A DNA stretch of 64,000 bases, taken from Eublepharis macularius (Eukaryota; Chordata; Lepidosauria; Squamata; Eublepharidae). Positions 47,901 through 62,900 of the stretch are shown piece by piece (position 1 is the first letter of the stretch; every line of letters starts with the position of its first letter). The position numbers and the translations under genes are program-made. The notes below the pieces were generated by a model that worked only from the letters and a program-made list of their open reading frames with translations, made no database searches and had not been told where the DNA came from. The stretch lies in the NCBI RefSeq assembly GCF_028583425.1, contig NC_072807.1:31377001-31441000 (forward strand). Direction: 5' to 3'.

Positions 47901-50900
47901 AAAACCTGGTTGGATTCACCCAACTGACTGTTGCCTTTTTGCTTTGTGCCAGTTATGCCTCCAGAAAGGAGGGCGTTCTGAGCATCCGCTTAGTGCACCT
48001 AACGCTAGTCCCTGTTGCAACTGTGCTAAACCAAAGCAGAGCCAGCCCAGAATAACGAAAGCTGTGCAAAACCTCTGCCCCTAATCGCTGCCTGTTTTAC
48101 ACAACCTCAGCCCACAAAACAAACACACCCCGGTGGCTTAGCTCTTCAATACAAGATTAACCTGTGGGGAAGCTGCCGTCTCGGCAAACCCTTTGATGGG
48201 TCTGTGGGGGAGCGGGGAGACCCTGAAGGGGTAAGTGGAAAGCAGAGCCGACCTTCCCGTGGTCTTACATTCCCACCCAGATCATGAAGTATGCAGAGCA
48301 GCGGATTCCTACCCTGAACGAGTACTGCGTGGTGTGCGACGAACAGCATGTCTTCCAGAATGGGTCCATGCTGAAGGTATGTTCTCCTTCCTTTTTAGGA
48401 CTCGGTTTATCAGTCTCCCAACCCAAATAGGTAAAGACTATTTTCTTAGCAGACTTTAAGTACTTGCGCTTGAAGGGTAATTAGGATTCTGGGTTTTTTC
48501 CACCCAGATTGAATAGGGAACTGAGCAGAATTTGGATGTGGGTAGGGAACTTGGAGGGGGGGCACAATTGCCAGAGTTATTGCAGTGAAAGCCTATCTGT
48601 TTCAGTGGTCTTAGATTGGCATAACTTGGTATTAGGTGGTGGTGTAGAGTGCCATCAAATCATACCTGCCTTATGGCGACCCCTGGCGGGGTTTTCATGG
48701 CAAAGGACTAACAGAGATGGTTTGCCATTGCCTGCCTCTACAACCCTCATCTTCATTAGAGGTCTCCCATCTAATTATTAACCAAAGTTGACGCTGCTTA
48801 GCTTCTGAGATTTGACGAGATTGGGATTGCCTGGACTATCAAGGGAAGGATTGCACTAAGAAGACCTAGTTAAGTTAACAGCACATGAGGTCATAGCGGT
48901 ACAGTGTTGGGGGCGGTAGCGGTGGACTTTTAATTGCATCATACCCCTGGGTGGCTACAAACAAGTTACGAAGTGCTAATTTATCAGGCTTTGTATGAGG
49001 ATTGCAATTGTGCTGTCAGTGACTCTAATCTCAACGGGTATTAAATTGAAATAACTCTGCCTAGGATGGCGCTATGTCCTTAATGCCAATCATCAATTCT
49101 GCTTCTTTCCTCTTTTTTTTTTAAAAAAAACCTTCAACTCTCAAATAGCAATGGAAAGAATCCTAAAGCTGTATTGATGGTAGACCTGCACCTTCTGGTA
49201 GTCCATCCAAGGGGACCTTAACTTGCCTCACAAAGGGAATAGGGCCCTCTCTCGCTAACCGTACGGCTTTTGTCTTCCTGCAGCCGGCTGTGTGCACGCG
49301 AGAGCTCTGCGTCTTCTCTTTCTACACTCTGGGCGTGATGTCTGGTGCTGCAGAGGAAGTGGCCACTGGAGCAGAGGTACCCAGTGCCGGATGACACACT
49401 CGGAGGGAAGCTGGGAAGGGGGTCAAAGAAAGAACGCAGGAGAGTTGGCCACAATCTGAGCTTAGTTTTGAGGACTGCGTATGTTACTTTGGGATTTCCT
49501 TTTTTCGTCCAGGTGGTAGACCTGCTAGTGGCCATGTGTAGAGCAGCCTTGGAGTCTCCACGCAAGAGCATCATTTTTGAGCCTTACCCCTCCGTCGTGG
49601 ACCCTAGCGATCCCAAGACCCTTGCCTTCAACCCTAAGGTTGGTGCAGGTCATCAGGCTCAAGGCTGGTGTCGGGATTTGGGTCAGTTTGGACATTCAAA
49701 GCACAGCATGGAAGTTTATGAAGATGGGTCAACAAAACTGGACCCTAGAATTCAACTATCTGTGCCACTTGGTCACAAAAGTCAAATACCAGTTTTTGGA
49801 CTTCTGCTGGGCTCAGATTCGAATCCCCCCTCTGCCATGGAAGCTTGCTGGGTGACCTTGAGCCAGGCACCCCCCCTCAGCCTAAACTACCTCACAGGGT
49901 TGCTGTGACCATAAAATGAAGGAGAGGAGAAAGATGTAAGCTACTTTGGGTCCCCATTCAGATGAAGGGTGGGGTATAAATGAAGTAAATAAGCAATAAA
50001 TACATGATTAAAAATTATTACCCACGCCCTTTGATTTCCAGTTTGACTTGGAGGGAAACCTCCATCTCTACTGGATCTTCCTGCTCATCAGAGGGGAAAA
50101 AAGTGGATGGAACCACCTATGGTTGGCGATGCCTGCCGTAAATGTGTTAGCTAAAGGGCACCGCCATGCTCTAGGCATTTTTGTAACTTACTACCTGATT
50201 TTTTTAAAACTATAGATGGTAGGGATTGCATGTGAATCCTTTTGCATGCCGAGCAGGTGCTCTGCCCCTAAGCTGTGGCCGCTCCCTCAAGTGACAACTT
50301 CTCGAAAAGCCCTAGAGAGTAGAAACAGTGTTCCCCCCCCCCCCCATGGCATTTCGGAGACCTGCGGTTGCAGCATTAGAGACCGTGAAGCATAATGCAT
50401 GCGGTCCAGCTGTGGGATCCAGACTTAGAGCTCATGCAGAACCTGTGTGCTGGACAAAACATTGCAGAGTCCTACAAAAGACCCCAGGCGTACCCCAGCC
50501 CACATGGGTGAGAGCTAGGGGAAACCATTGAGGACTGGATTCTCCTGAAGTTGCTCCAGTGCATGCCACCGTGGCAGGAAAATTGACTTGAGAGCATTCT
50601 GTGCATGGGATCAGACCTTCCCCGCACTTACGGCTTCCCTGGTGATGATCCAGCAAGACGCAACCAGATCGCTTCTGTGTTTGAAGTCTTGTTCTCCCCC
50701 CCCCCCTTCATTTTGCTCCACAGAAGAAAAACTACGAGCGATTGCAGAAGGCCCTGGACAGTGTTATGTCAATCCGTGAAATGACTCAAGTAGGTACCGT
50801 TGAATTTTTTGCATGCTTCGTGTTTGTTTGCTAGCTTTGCTCTTAGGGCAGCATAAACCCCATCTCTGAACACCCAGTGCACGGCAGTTATCGCTTGCTC

Positions 50901-53900
50901 TGTAATGTTGCCACTTGATGCTGTATCCTCGGAGAACGGGGTGGCCCCAAATCAAAGCAGATGAATCTCTGGCCCGTTTGGTGCAAGTGCATGTATGCGC
51001 CAAGGCCAGATCCGAGATTAGGAAGAGGCACAGTCTGCCTCCTGTGAAATGTGCTACCAGCTCAGCCATCTTTCACTTAGCTGTGGTGCTGAGAGTTTCT
51101 CCTGGCTGTTTATGAGGTCTTTGTACTGGTTGTGATTTGGGTGCTGCCGCATTTTTTCGAACAGGGTTCCTACTTGGAGATCAAGAAGCAAATGGACAAA
51201 TTGGACCCTCTCGCCCATCCTCTCCTTCAGTGGTAAGGCAGCCCATGACATTATTGTGTAGGAATTGCTTGGAGACCTTCAGTGGAAAAGTGCCAGTGTG
51301 GAAAAGAATATTCTGGGTCAACAAAGGGCTGTAAGAGATCGAAATGGGCAGTGATGGACAGCGATGGGGGGAATCCTGGTGATATCTCGCTGGAGAATTG
51401 GACTGTGAGCCTAAGCCAATTTCCCTTGAAATCTCTTCCACAAAACTTCAACGTTTTAAGCTGTAAATGTCGAAACATACTTGGTGGTAATGAATGAAAC
51501 AGAACTTCGGGAAGGGGGAACTTCGCAGAGGGACCCACTGCAGAAGTACCGCCCACGGGAGCCCAGAGTCCTTGCGGTAGAGCTGACGTGATCTTGGGGG
51601 AAACATTTGAGCTGAGATTATGAAACCTGCATGTTTTGGTTTCAGAATGTAAGTGTTGCGTGAGTTTTCTGATTGGAGGCAGATTGCAGTTTTAAGTTGT
51701 CTGTTTTTTAATTTTGATTTGATAAATTGTGCCCTACTTTTTGGGTAAAGGGGCTTACAGTCTTTAGGAAAAACTGCATTAAAATAACAAGCAGTGATGC
51801 AAGAACCATAAGAAGAGTAACACAAGGAATGTAATACTTTACATTTTTAGCCTACCCTTCTTGGAAGAAACTGAAGTTGGTTTAGATGGATCTCTCCCAT
51901 TTTACCTTTGCAACTTCCCTTCACCGAATTGTGAAGTGAGCACCCTAAACTCTGTTCTTATGCTGACACCAGGATCTTTCTTACTGGTTTTCCACATTTG
52001 TTGTCCGTCAGAGAGGTCTTGCCTCCATTGATGACAGACCCAACGGGAGACAGACCAATCCCCTGCTCTGATAGAGCACGTGATAAGCTGTGGTACCCCT
52101 AGCATTGCTATGGCATTGTAGTGGAAGATATGATTCTGGGCCCAACAGAGCAGGAACCCCAAGACACTCAAGGAGTACCTTTGAGAAGAGTCCTCCAGTT
52201 AATTTGCTGGATTCGAGAACAATCTATGCCTAGCACACTGGCATAGATCAATAACTGGACAAACAAAAAAGGCAAGATAACCCATATCTCATGGCTATCT
52301 GTCCATGTTTCCATTGCTTTTAGGACTCTTCTTTACTAAACTTTCATGTACATTTCTGTCTACAGTGTTACATTGCTTACTGTTATTCTATTGTTGTTGG
52401 AAATCGGCCTGTTCGAAAACGTATTTATTCTGGCTCCAATATAGTAGTTAACATAGTGAAGAGAAATAGATAATATTACTCAACAGTGGCAAGCAATTCC
52501 TGATTTTAAGCCGCGGTGCAGGTGTTGGGGGTGGGGGGCGGTCTTCAGAAGGTCCGTGAAATGATCATAATTTTTTTTTACGTCCTTTCTTGTTATTTTG
52601 AAATTTGTTTTTGTGAAAAATGCCTTTTTAATGATGTGACTAGAATAAATATTTTTTAAAAAAGAGCGTCAGGACTCTAATCTGGAGAACCGGGTCTGAT
52701 TCCCCACTCCTCCACTTGAAGCCAGCTGCATGACCTTGGGTCCCTCACAGCTCTTCCAGAGCTCTCTCAGCCCCACCCACCTCACAGGGTGATTGTTGTG
52801 GGGATAATAATAACATACTTTGTAAACTGCTCTGAGTGGGTGTTAAGTTGTCCTGCAGGGCGTTATATAAATGGAACGTTGTTGTTCTTATCTCGTAGGC
52901 GGGGCTTCAGATTGGTTGAATTAGTAGCATGGAATTCTCCAGCATTCTAACAAGCCCCTTTTCTTCCTTAGGATAATTTCCAGCAACAGATCTCACATCG
53001 TCAAGCTACCTCTCAGCAGGGTAAGTGGGTTCCGCCTCCCTTGCTTCCTAACCCTGTTTTTACATTCCAAGTCGAGGAAGAACTTCTGGGGCAGCAGGGC
53101 TCACCTCATAATACATCCAAACGTGACGATGCTGGGGAAAAAAATATCTTTTCCCAGGTCTCTTTGTTCCAGAATTCTGGGCCACCTCACCAGCAGGGTT
53201 AGTTTAGATAGGACTTTGAAGATACAGGAAGTAAGCTCTGATATTTTGGTACAAATTCGGAAAACACTGGCATTTGGGGGTATACTCGGAGAACAGGGGT
53301 CTATTGAACAGGTGATACTGGACTCTATGAAAAGGACAATCCTGTGTTTTTAAGGTGTGAAGGAGAAGTTCTACAGGAGCTGCTTCTCCAGTAGCGCTGT
53401 GATGGGGAAAGTGGCACTGCCCATACAGCCCTTAAATGGACTACGTCCATTTTGCTGTATCATACCAGGGGTTTGTCTTGTCCAGCATCTTATTTCACAC
53501 AGCGGCCATCCAGTTGCCCTAGAGGGCCAACAAACGGCACGGAGGCCAAAGTCTTTCCCCTACTGTTGCCTCCCAGCAACTGGTTTTCAGAGATATACTG
53601 CCTCTTAACCATGGAGGTTCCATTCATCCATCATATTTTTTTTAATGAAAGTTTAGTCTGGAGAAAAGGCAAATGGTTGGATCTGGAGCAGAGATTTGCC
53701 TGCAGATAACTTCCTTGCATGATGGCCCTCTCTTTCTCTTTCTCTCTCTCTCTCTTTCTGTTTCTCTCTCTCTCTGTCTGCTTTTGGTCCTCTTTTCTCT
53801 CCTCTCTCCCTTCCATGTGGGCCCGTTTCCCTTGGTAGCAGCTGAAATTTATGCACACCTCACACCAGTTTCTCCTGTTGAGCAGCCCTCCTGCCAAGGA

Positions 53901-56900
53901 GGCCCGCTTCCGAACAGCCAAGAAGCTGTATGGCAGCACCTTCGCCTTCCAGTAAGTCCGCCCTCTCCTCTTCCCCAGTTTGCTGCTTTATTTGTTTGCT
54001 TCCCTCAGGTGAAGGGCCAAACGTAGATGTGATGGTGGTAGACGTGGGTTTCATCTCACACGTACCCCATTTGTGTAGCTGAGGGATCTTTCCTTAATAG
54101 TAAGAGGAGTGGACAGGAGAGGGGCGCTGAATGAAGGTGGGTTGAGAAGTGCAAGGAGTCATGGGAAAAGGCCTGCATCACTTCCTGCCCGTGTTATGAG
54201 ACATGTCACTTCCTGCCCATGTTACGTAACGTGTCACTTCCTGCCCATGTTATGTAACGTGTCACTTCCTGCCCAGCTTTGTTATCCAGCCAGGCCGAGT
54301 GAAGTGGCAGCTGCTAAAGTGATGGAGGCGGCCCCTAAGGACAAACACCAGTCTAGGAATGAGGGCAGCAGTAGCCACTGCACCCAAATCTGGACTGCCC
54401 TCCTTGTGCGTAAGAACAGCTACTGCTGCTCACGCATCCTTGCAAAGAGAATCCTGGGGGGCATCCCTCCAGTCCTGAGAAATATCCCAACCAGTTTAAG
54501 GCCCAATCTCTGTCTACCACTGAACCATCCCATCTCTTCTGATGGGCTCTCGCTGAGTCCAGTGCCCCAGGTGCTCTGGTGTCAGGTGTGCCATACTTCC
54601 TCGCAGTCAGCAGCTGCAAACGTTTCCTCCCTTCCTGACTCTTATTCAGAGCTGAGAATGGAGGAACCATTTAAAGCTGTTGACTTCAAGGATTTCTGGT
54701 GCCAGCCAAGAGAGGGTTCTGTGCTCCTCTCTGGCTTTATGTATAAACAGTTCCACCTTGCTGCAAGTTCAGTTATGGCAAATTTACTGCAGTTCTTGAG
54801 TCAGTGGACTCACTGTTTCTAGTTTTGGCCAGTTTGATCACAAAGATATAAAGGTACTCTTGGAGTTGACCACACCCCAAATCAAGTGGAACATGCTTAA
54901 ATGATAGTTTTCTTTTTTTTAAAAAAAATATTTTATTGGTTTCCCCATAAAAATAGAAATAGGAGAGGGGAAGGTTGGGAAGGAGAAATAGAAGAGGGGA
55001 AAAAATGATAGTTTTCATTGTACATTCTAAATTTCGCCTAGATCTTGTAGATTTTTGGGGGGGTCAATACACAGTTGAAGCACAGCTTGGCACTCCCCTC
55101 CCCTCCTTTTACTATTAAAATAAGCCGTACTCACAACTCAGTTTAAGTGGGACAGTCACCTGAATGACGGCCCCCATCACGCCTGGTTTGGCCCCTCGCT
55201 GAATTGGTTACAAATGCAATGCACTATTGGTATAGCCAGGAGTCTCTTGCCCCCTTGGCAGTTCCTCTCCTTTGCCCCTCTTCTCCTCAATCAGACTGGA
55301 GCCTTTACAGAATTATGGGATCGGTGCATTTCCTTGTTGCACCTTTTCACCTTGGTGCCTTGTTAATTGACGGTGCATCAGATTTGGCCTCCAGCTTTGA
55401 TGGGGATTGTACAGTCTCGGCAAGAAAAAAAGGAAGGAAATGAAACATTCATACGAGGAGGGGCTGTGTCCATCCAGAATGCTAGTGCAGAGGCCTCCTA
55501 AACAGAGAGCTGGGCCATTAGTCTTCTGCGATGGAATCGGTTGATATCTGGGGTGAATGTGCAGGTTATAGGAAGATACCTAGGCTAGGAATAGATCCAG
55601 AGGAGTTAGCTGTGTTAGTTTGTAGTTGCAAAATAGTAAAGAGTTCAGTAGCACTTTTAAGACTAACCCGCTTTATTGTAGCATAAGCTTTCGAGAACCA
55701 CAGTTCTCTGAAAAAGTCAATAATGCTAGGAAAAGTAGAAGGCAGTAGGAAAAGAGGAAGACCTAAAACGAGGTGGCTTGACTCAATAAAAGAAGCCACG
55801 TCCTCCAATTTCTGAGCAAGTCTGTTGATGATAGGACATTTTGGAGGTCTTTCATTCATTGGGTCACCATAGGTTGGAGGCGACTTGACGGCACATAACA
55901 CACATTATCATACAAATGGTGTTTTAAGCAAACAGCCAACCAAAAGAATTGGTTGGGGGGAGAAGAGTGAAGGGCAAAGGCGAGCATGGATGCCATTTGA
56001 AGAGGAAAGTCAGGCTCATCCCACGGCAGGCCTACAAATCTGTCTTCCCCTTCCGTGAGATCAGATGTTTGCTGTGGTTCTTCAAAGTGTTGGTTGCCCT
56101 GGTTTGAATAGGAAGGTGACTAGTGGCGAGGAGAGTGGTAGAGGCAGTTCCTGCATGTGCGTACAGAGGCGTTTCTCCGTGGCAGGGCTGTGCTGGCATT
56201 ACAAGCTCACCTCCCGGTTTTCTTACCCCGCAGTGGCTCTCACATTGAGAACTGGCACTCCATCTTGCGTAATGGGCTGGTCAACGCATCCTACACCAAA
56301 TTGCAGGTAAGGAGCCGCTGTTGATACGTTTGTAGCTGGATTGGACTGCTCATTGGGGATTGGCCTCCTCCTCAGTTTCTCGGGGCAGCGCTATTATTCC
56401 GATCTATTTTGTGGCGGGCAACAGCTGAACTTCTTCCAGGCTGGACTGCAGGCAACTTCCTGCCTGCGGCATTCAGCTCAAAGGACTTAGAGTGAGTGAC
56501 GAGGCCATTTCCAGCATTGTCCATTCCATGACATGGCTTGAGCATCAACCTGCCATTGGTTATCCACGTGCGGCTCTTTGAGGAGTCACAACCCTCTAGG
56601 GATGCCCATCCAAGAGGGCCTAAGGACCACCACCCCTACTGTTTCAAGTCCACCCGTTCTTCCAGCTATTGATACTGGTCAAGCCCTGGCATTGGCTCAC
56701 TTGTGTACTAGTGAGTGAGTCTGAACAGAAAGAGAGGAGTCATAGGCCGGCGGGGGGGGGGGGGAGCCAGTGATTCAGGACGAGCTGTGAGCTGTTGCCT
56801 TCCACCCTGGCCTGTGCTCTTTTTTTAAAAAAAAAACCTGTGGCTCATGTTGGTGTTTCTCTACAAGCTGCACGGAGCAGCCTATGGCAAAGGAATCTAT

Positions 56901-59900
56901 TTGAGCCCCATCTCCAGTATTTCCTTTGGATATTCAGGTAAGCGGCTCCCTCTTTGACCCCCCTCCATCTGTCAGTGAACTCCCTTCGTCCTGCAGATGT
57001 GCTTGCTTGGCATCCGTGAGCCGTCCTCTCCTCCCACTCCCCCCGTGTGTTTTTCTCATCTACCTGCTTGGTCTTGGGGAAGCCTTCTAACGCCAAGGGA
57101 CGCTCCCTGCACTTGTGTGTCGTGTCAGTCTCCACGGTAGAGCCTGCTCCACAGTGCAAACTGGCTGGTCCCAGATAGATCTGAAACGGGGGGTCGTTAA
57201 ACCTTTATGATAACTTGTTTCATCGCTGTGCGTCCAGACTCCGCATGGTGACCGCTGCTGCATGCTCTTCATAGTATTGGTGGGAGCAGGTGTGGCGTTC
57301 GATCCATCCGAAGGGCAGTGTTCTTTCCATTGCATGGGGGAGGTGGGATTTGCTGATGCCAGAGGCCATAGGGATTGGTAGTTACTGCTGTCCGCGTGGG
57401 TGCTTTAAACCTATCAAGGCCAGAGCACTGTGACCTCATTTCCTTCACCTCAGACAAGAAGTAAATCCTTGTGACTGCAGCCGCTGGCTGTCCCCCTCCA
57501 CTCGTTTACTTTGTGGACAGCAAGGGATATTGTTGAATTAATATTGATAAATAAGGCTTGAAACCTTTAGCGTGCAAGACACTGCAGCGAAACTTCCCTT
57601 CTTTCTGAGCACGCACATGTGTGAATTTATTTGCTATTACTGAAGCAAGTGTACTGGCTTCTAGTTTTTGGTTCTGGCCCAGGTTTAAGCCGTTTAAGTC
57701 CTAAATGTCTGGAATCCCACCTATCTCAGAGAGCATCTGCTTACGTATCGGACTTCCCAATGCACTGAGATCATCTGGAGAGGCCCTTCTTAATATTCCA
57801 ACTGACTTGGGATCCCCGGGGGATCTCCATGGGGTTGCCAACTCCTGGGAGAGAAATTCCTGGTGATTTGGGAGGTGGAGCCTGGGGAGGGCGGGCTTTG
57901 GGGGAGTCCTTCCTCCAAAGCAGCCATTTTCTCCAGGGGAACTGGTGTTTGTCAACTGGAGATCAGTTGTAATTCTGGGAGATATCCAGGCCTGTGCGGA
58001 GGTTGGCAATCTTGTCTCCATGTGTAGCAGGACCTTCTTTGTAGTTGCCCCCTCTAGATCTGTGGAATTCTCTGCTCCAAGAAGTCTGGTTGGCCTCATC
58101 TCTTCAAATGTTCCACTGAGGAGTGAAAATGTTTCCCATTGCTTTTCGTTGACCTAACTTAAGTGACTGGCTTGATCATGTAAATAAAACCCTGCTTTTT
58201 AAATTGAATCCATTTCAGCCAAGTACTCGTACTTCTTTTAGTTCAATGTCTGTGGTTTTAAGGTGGTTGTAATGTTTTTATAGGCTTGATGGATTTTATA
58301 GGTTGTACACTGACTTGAACTTTTCAGAAAGTAAAGATCCAGTGTGGTGTAGTGGTTAGTGTCAGACCATTTATCTGGGAGATCCAGGCTCGAATCCCAC
58401 TTCTGCACGGAAGCTTGCTGGGTGACCTTGGGCCAGTCACACCCTTTCAACCTAACCTACGTCACAGGGTTGTTGTGAGGATAAAATAGTGGAGAATGCT
58501 GTAAGCCACTTTGAGTCCACTTTATTACGTAAAGTAATAAAGAAACAAATAATTTGCTCACTGTCTTGGCAAGTGCCCCTCAAATTTCCCCTTCTGATAA
58601 CCTGGAGTTTGGAGAAAAAATATTGCTGGGAGACCCACTCTTTGGGCTGCTCTTTAGTAACAATAACGTTTGATTTATATACCACCCTTCAGGACAATGC
58701 CCACTCAGAGCAGTTTACAAAGTATGTTTTATTATCCCCACAACAAAACACCCTGTGAGGTGGGTGAGGCTGAGAGAGCTCTGAGAGAACTGTGACTGAC
58801 CCAAGGTCACCCAGCTGGCTTCAAGCAGAGGAGTGGGGAATCAAACCCAGCTCTCCAGATTAGAGTCCCGGCAGTATGTGGTTATCCGGAACATCTTCCA
58901 AAGTTTCTTGTTTCTGAGCAATGATCATTCGTATATGTTAGCTAAATGATGCCAGGGGCTGTTCAGGTTTAAAGCTAGACTCCCTAACACTGAGGCTGAG
59001 TTTTCAGCTGTGTGAAAGGAACAAATAATCTGACTTGATATAAAGAGACAGTGTTGTGTAGTGGTTTGAGAGTTGGACTAAGCTCTGGAAGACTCACGTT
59101 CGAATCCCCGCTCTGCCATGGAACCTCACTAGGTCACCTTGAATTAGTTATGCTCTCTCAGCCTAACCTTCTTTACAGGGCTGTTGTGAGGATAAAATGG
59201 AGAAGAGGAAAATGATGTACTCCCCACTGGGGAGAGAGGTGGAGTATAAATGACATAAACAATCTAATTTGATCTAAAGCCACTTTCTACAATTGGGAAA
59301 GTCATCAGACCAGGGTTTAGCTACATTATTCTATTTTAGTACTCACTACCATAAATTCAGACAGGCAGTGAATCCTAGAGCGCCCCATGATGTGGTGACA
59401 TCACTTCCAGTTATGTAGGTGGAAGTAATGTTGCATTGGAAGATTGCCGTTCCTCCCTCCACTTTTCCCACACCTTCTCATTGAGTACTGATAGGGGAAT
59501 GCTGGTGAGAGTTCACCCACTGGCCAAGGGCAACCCAACTAATTGTAGATATGGCCTTGGAGACACAGGTCAGTATCTGCAATGTCTCCTGCTACAAATA
59601 GCCGACATTGAGCTATGCCCTTTAGCTACTGGTTTCATTTCAGTAAACTGGGAGGTGATTTTCATTGCCATGAATGAGCTTTTGCGAGATGGTTGTGAAA
59701 GATACATCTAATTCCAAGTTTGCATGTCACGTTGCAACCTGGAGATCTTGCTCGCAATCTGAAGCAGCAGGCAAGATCTCTGTGGGGCATGGGACTAGGA
59801 GGAGATCCAGGGATACCAGATTCCAGAGGCCTGAGGAGCTGAGCGATGTGCCAGTTGGGGGATGACAGCAGCACACCCACTCTAATCAAACATCTCATGT

Positions 59901-62900
59901 GTACGTCCATCTGAATGTGAGGTTGTGGGGAAGCCCAGAGAGAATCTCTGGCAGCTATTTTGTCTTGTTCATACACATCTATCTGTTGGGAGCTCACTGA
60001 TTACAATTCGTGGTGTTGTTGTTTTGTTACTTCCTGGCATCGCCCTCCCCAAAGCAGGACTGCAGTGGTCAAGAACTCTTTGCTCACCTGTCCAGGAAAC
60101 TCTTCCTCCCATCACTGACATCACTCTGTATATCTTCTTTTTTTATCATCCACCCAGGGATGGGAAAAGGGCAGCATCGGATGCCATCGAAAGATGAGCT
60201 GGTGCAAAGGTACAACCGAATGAACACCATCCCCCAGGTAACCATTTTTTTTGGCAGCAATGCAAATGTTCTCCTCTAGCCATAATTTGAGCTGGCAACC
60301 CCTGAATTTTACAAGCATTCCACGTCATACCTGTTCTTTTCAGCCATCTGAAGCAATGACTCATGGGAAACTTTTGTCACAAGAAATTCATTAGCCTTTA
60401 AAGGGCCACAGTGTTGTCATTTTGGCTAGCATGGTTACCCCTCCGGATTTCCCCCCCGCTGTTAATTGCCGGTTATTTGATTCTGGTAGACAGATAGAGG
60501 GGGAAATGTTGTTCTGCCCTTAATATTAGAGCTCTGGAGCAAACAGTATGTTTCTCTAGGAGACACGTGACTGATCTCCCAAGATTTTTTTAAAAACTAA
60601 ATGCACCCACACTTGGCAGCCACTGATTTGATTGGGAGAAACAGTACAGAGGCTGGCGGAATTTAATACTTTCCGTCCATGCAGTTTACCTGATCTAATA
60701 AACCTTTCCTCCTCCCACAGTTGATATTTGCTCTGTGGAAAAAAAACACAGACTTTTAAAAAGAGGGATTTAGATCAGGAAAATGGCATAGGGTAGGAAG
60801 GATTAAGTGCCTTTTATCCACTGCACTGCTATTCCTGATCAAATTGAAACCTTTCTTTCCCACGTAAGCAATTATATTTAGTTTAAAAAAAAAATTGAAG
60901 ATCCGTCGTAAATCTCGTCAACATAACATGCAGTATTTGGCTTTCAGAAAGCAAAGTGTGAAGCCAAACTTTTTAATGAAGGTACTGAAGCGAAGGAATA
61001 AAATTCCTGGCTCAGATTTTTCATCAAGGGAGAAGAGCTTACTTTCTGTGCCAGTGGACAAGTTATGAGCAAGATAGCAGAGTTCTGACTGCGCAGGCAG
61101 CTGAAGTTTCGTGATCAGAATGTTGGAGAAGTGTTTTTAAAACCTACGTGAGCACATGTTGGGTCAGCTTTTAAGGGACATGGTTTGGGGGGCTTTTGAG
61201 CTTGGGCATGCAATGAAGCTGCCACTCAAATGCCTCCCTGCATAGATGTGTTTAGTGCCTCTGTTTTACAAGCCAATTGACAGTAAAATTGCACTTCATG
61301 TTGGGACATCCATAAATGATCTCCCAACTTTTTAAAAAAAATGTAAACATCCTTACAAGATTCCCAGTTTTAATCACACACACAGACACAGTTTTTGGGG
61401 TGACCTTATGGCTACCCAGTCCCTGCTGCTTTGAGTGGTTGTGAGATTAAAAACATGATCAGTCTAGCATTTTGGATGAGCGTACCTCTCAGTTCAGTCA
61501 TTTTTTCTGAACCCTTGTGATGAGCTGATCCCAATGGTGCAGGTGGGATTGAAGCAACAAACAATGCCATAGCCCTAAATTAAAAGAATTGTAATTCCTT
61601 TCTCTCGGCTTTACTTTGCAGACTCGATCCATCCAGTCCCGGTTCCTACAGAGTCGCAATTTAAATTGCATTGCACTTTGTGAAGGTGAGTGATGCGGAG
61701 GCTTGTGGGCAAGCGCCTCTTCCCTCTTCTTGAGCCTCTTTATCTCCGTATCTGTTCAGACTTGAGTCCCAGTTCTGGCTTCCGTGTTTCCCTGTTGGAC
61801 ACTGAAGCACACATTAACATAGGTGAAGTGTTCCTATTAAGGCTATAAAAACCAGCCTTGCCTGATCAGAAGTCCAGTTGGGTTGACACTGTCTCTTCTG
61901 TGTTTTGTTAGTTTTATTAAGGAGGTGGGACGGGCTGCCATGAACCAAAGACTACAGGTCTGATTGGTTGAAGCTGAAATTCCCAACTCTCTGAGTCTCT
62001 TCACTAAGATGTTTTCTTTGGGGGATTTCTGTCTTCCCATCTCTTTGATTATTCTGTGGCTGCATTCTAAAGATTTAGGCTGGGATTCCAAACCTTGATT
62101 TCATTTAAACCCGACTTCGTTTCCATTTACTCCTGACTCGCAGTGCATCTGCCTTATACTGAATCAAATTATTAGCTTATCATTGTCTAGTCAGACTGGC
62201 AATGGCTCTCTCTGGAAGGTTTTCACTTCACCTATTAGCCAGTTTGGTGTAGTGGTTAAGAGCGGCAGGACTCGAATCTGGAGAGGCCAGGTTTGATTCC
62301 CCACTCCTCTGCTTGAAGCCAGCTGAGTGGCCTTGGGTCAGTCACAGCTTCTAGGAGCTCTCTGAGCCCCACCCACCTCACAGGGTGAGGATAACAATAA
62401 CACACTTTGTAAATTGCTCTGAGTGGATGTTAAGTTGTCCTGAGGGGCAATATATAAATTAAATGTTGTTGTTGTTGTTGTTGTTATCTGATTGTTTAAC
62501 TAGGGATGCTGGGGATTGAACCTGGGACCTTTTGCATGCCATGCAGATGCTCTTCCTCTGAGCCACAGACTTTTCCAGAGGTGGACCTCTGCTTCACAGG
62601 GCTTTCTTCTGGTGCTTGCTGCTTCCTGGCTCATTGAAAGATGCTGGTCTTGCACAAATGGAAGTTCCTAGCACTAGAAGAAAGTCTTCTGCAGCAGAGG
62701 TCTACCGCCCCTCTGAGGAACAGGGTGACGTGTGAGTGGAAGTAAGGCGTAGGTTCTAGTTGCCATGCGGCTGACCGCTTTCCTCATTTGCAGTGATCAC
62801 ATCGAAGGATCTCCAGAAGCACGGCAACATTTGGGTGTGCCCAGTGTCTGACCACGTCTGCACTCGCTTTTTCTTTGTGTGAGTAATCTCAGCTTGGCGG

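Noticed and set aside
49345-49908. 187-codon frame
   Set aside because: PARP6 exon 12 (49513-49638) extended by chance into both introns.
54109-54822. 237-codon plus-strand frame in PARP6 intron 16
   Set aside because: Begins in the 28-bp minisatellite and has no recognisable domain or splice support.
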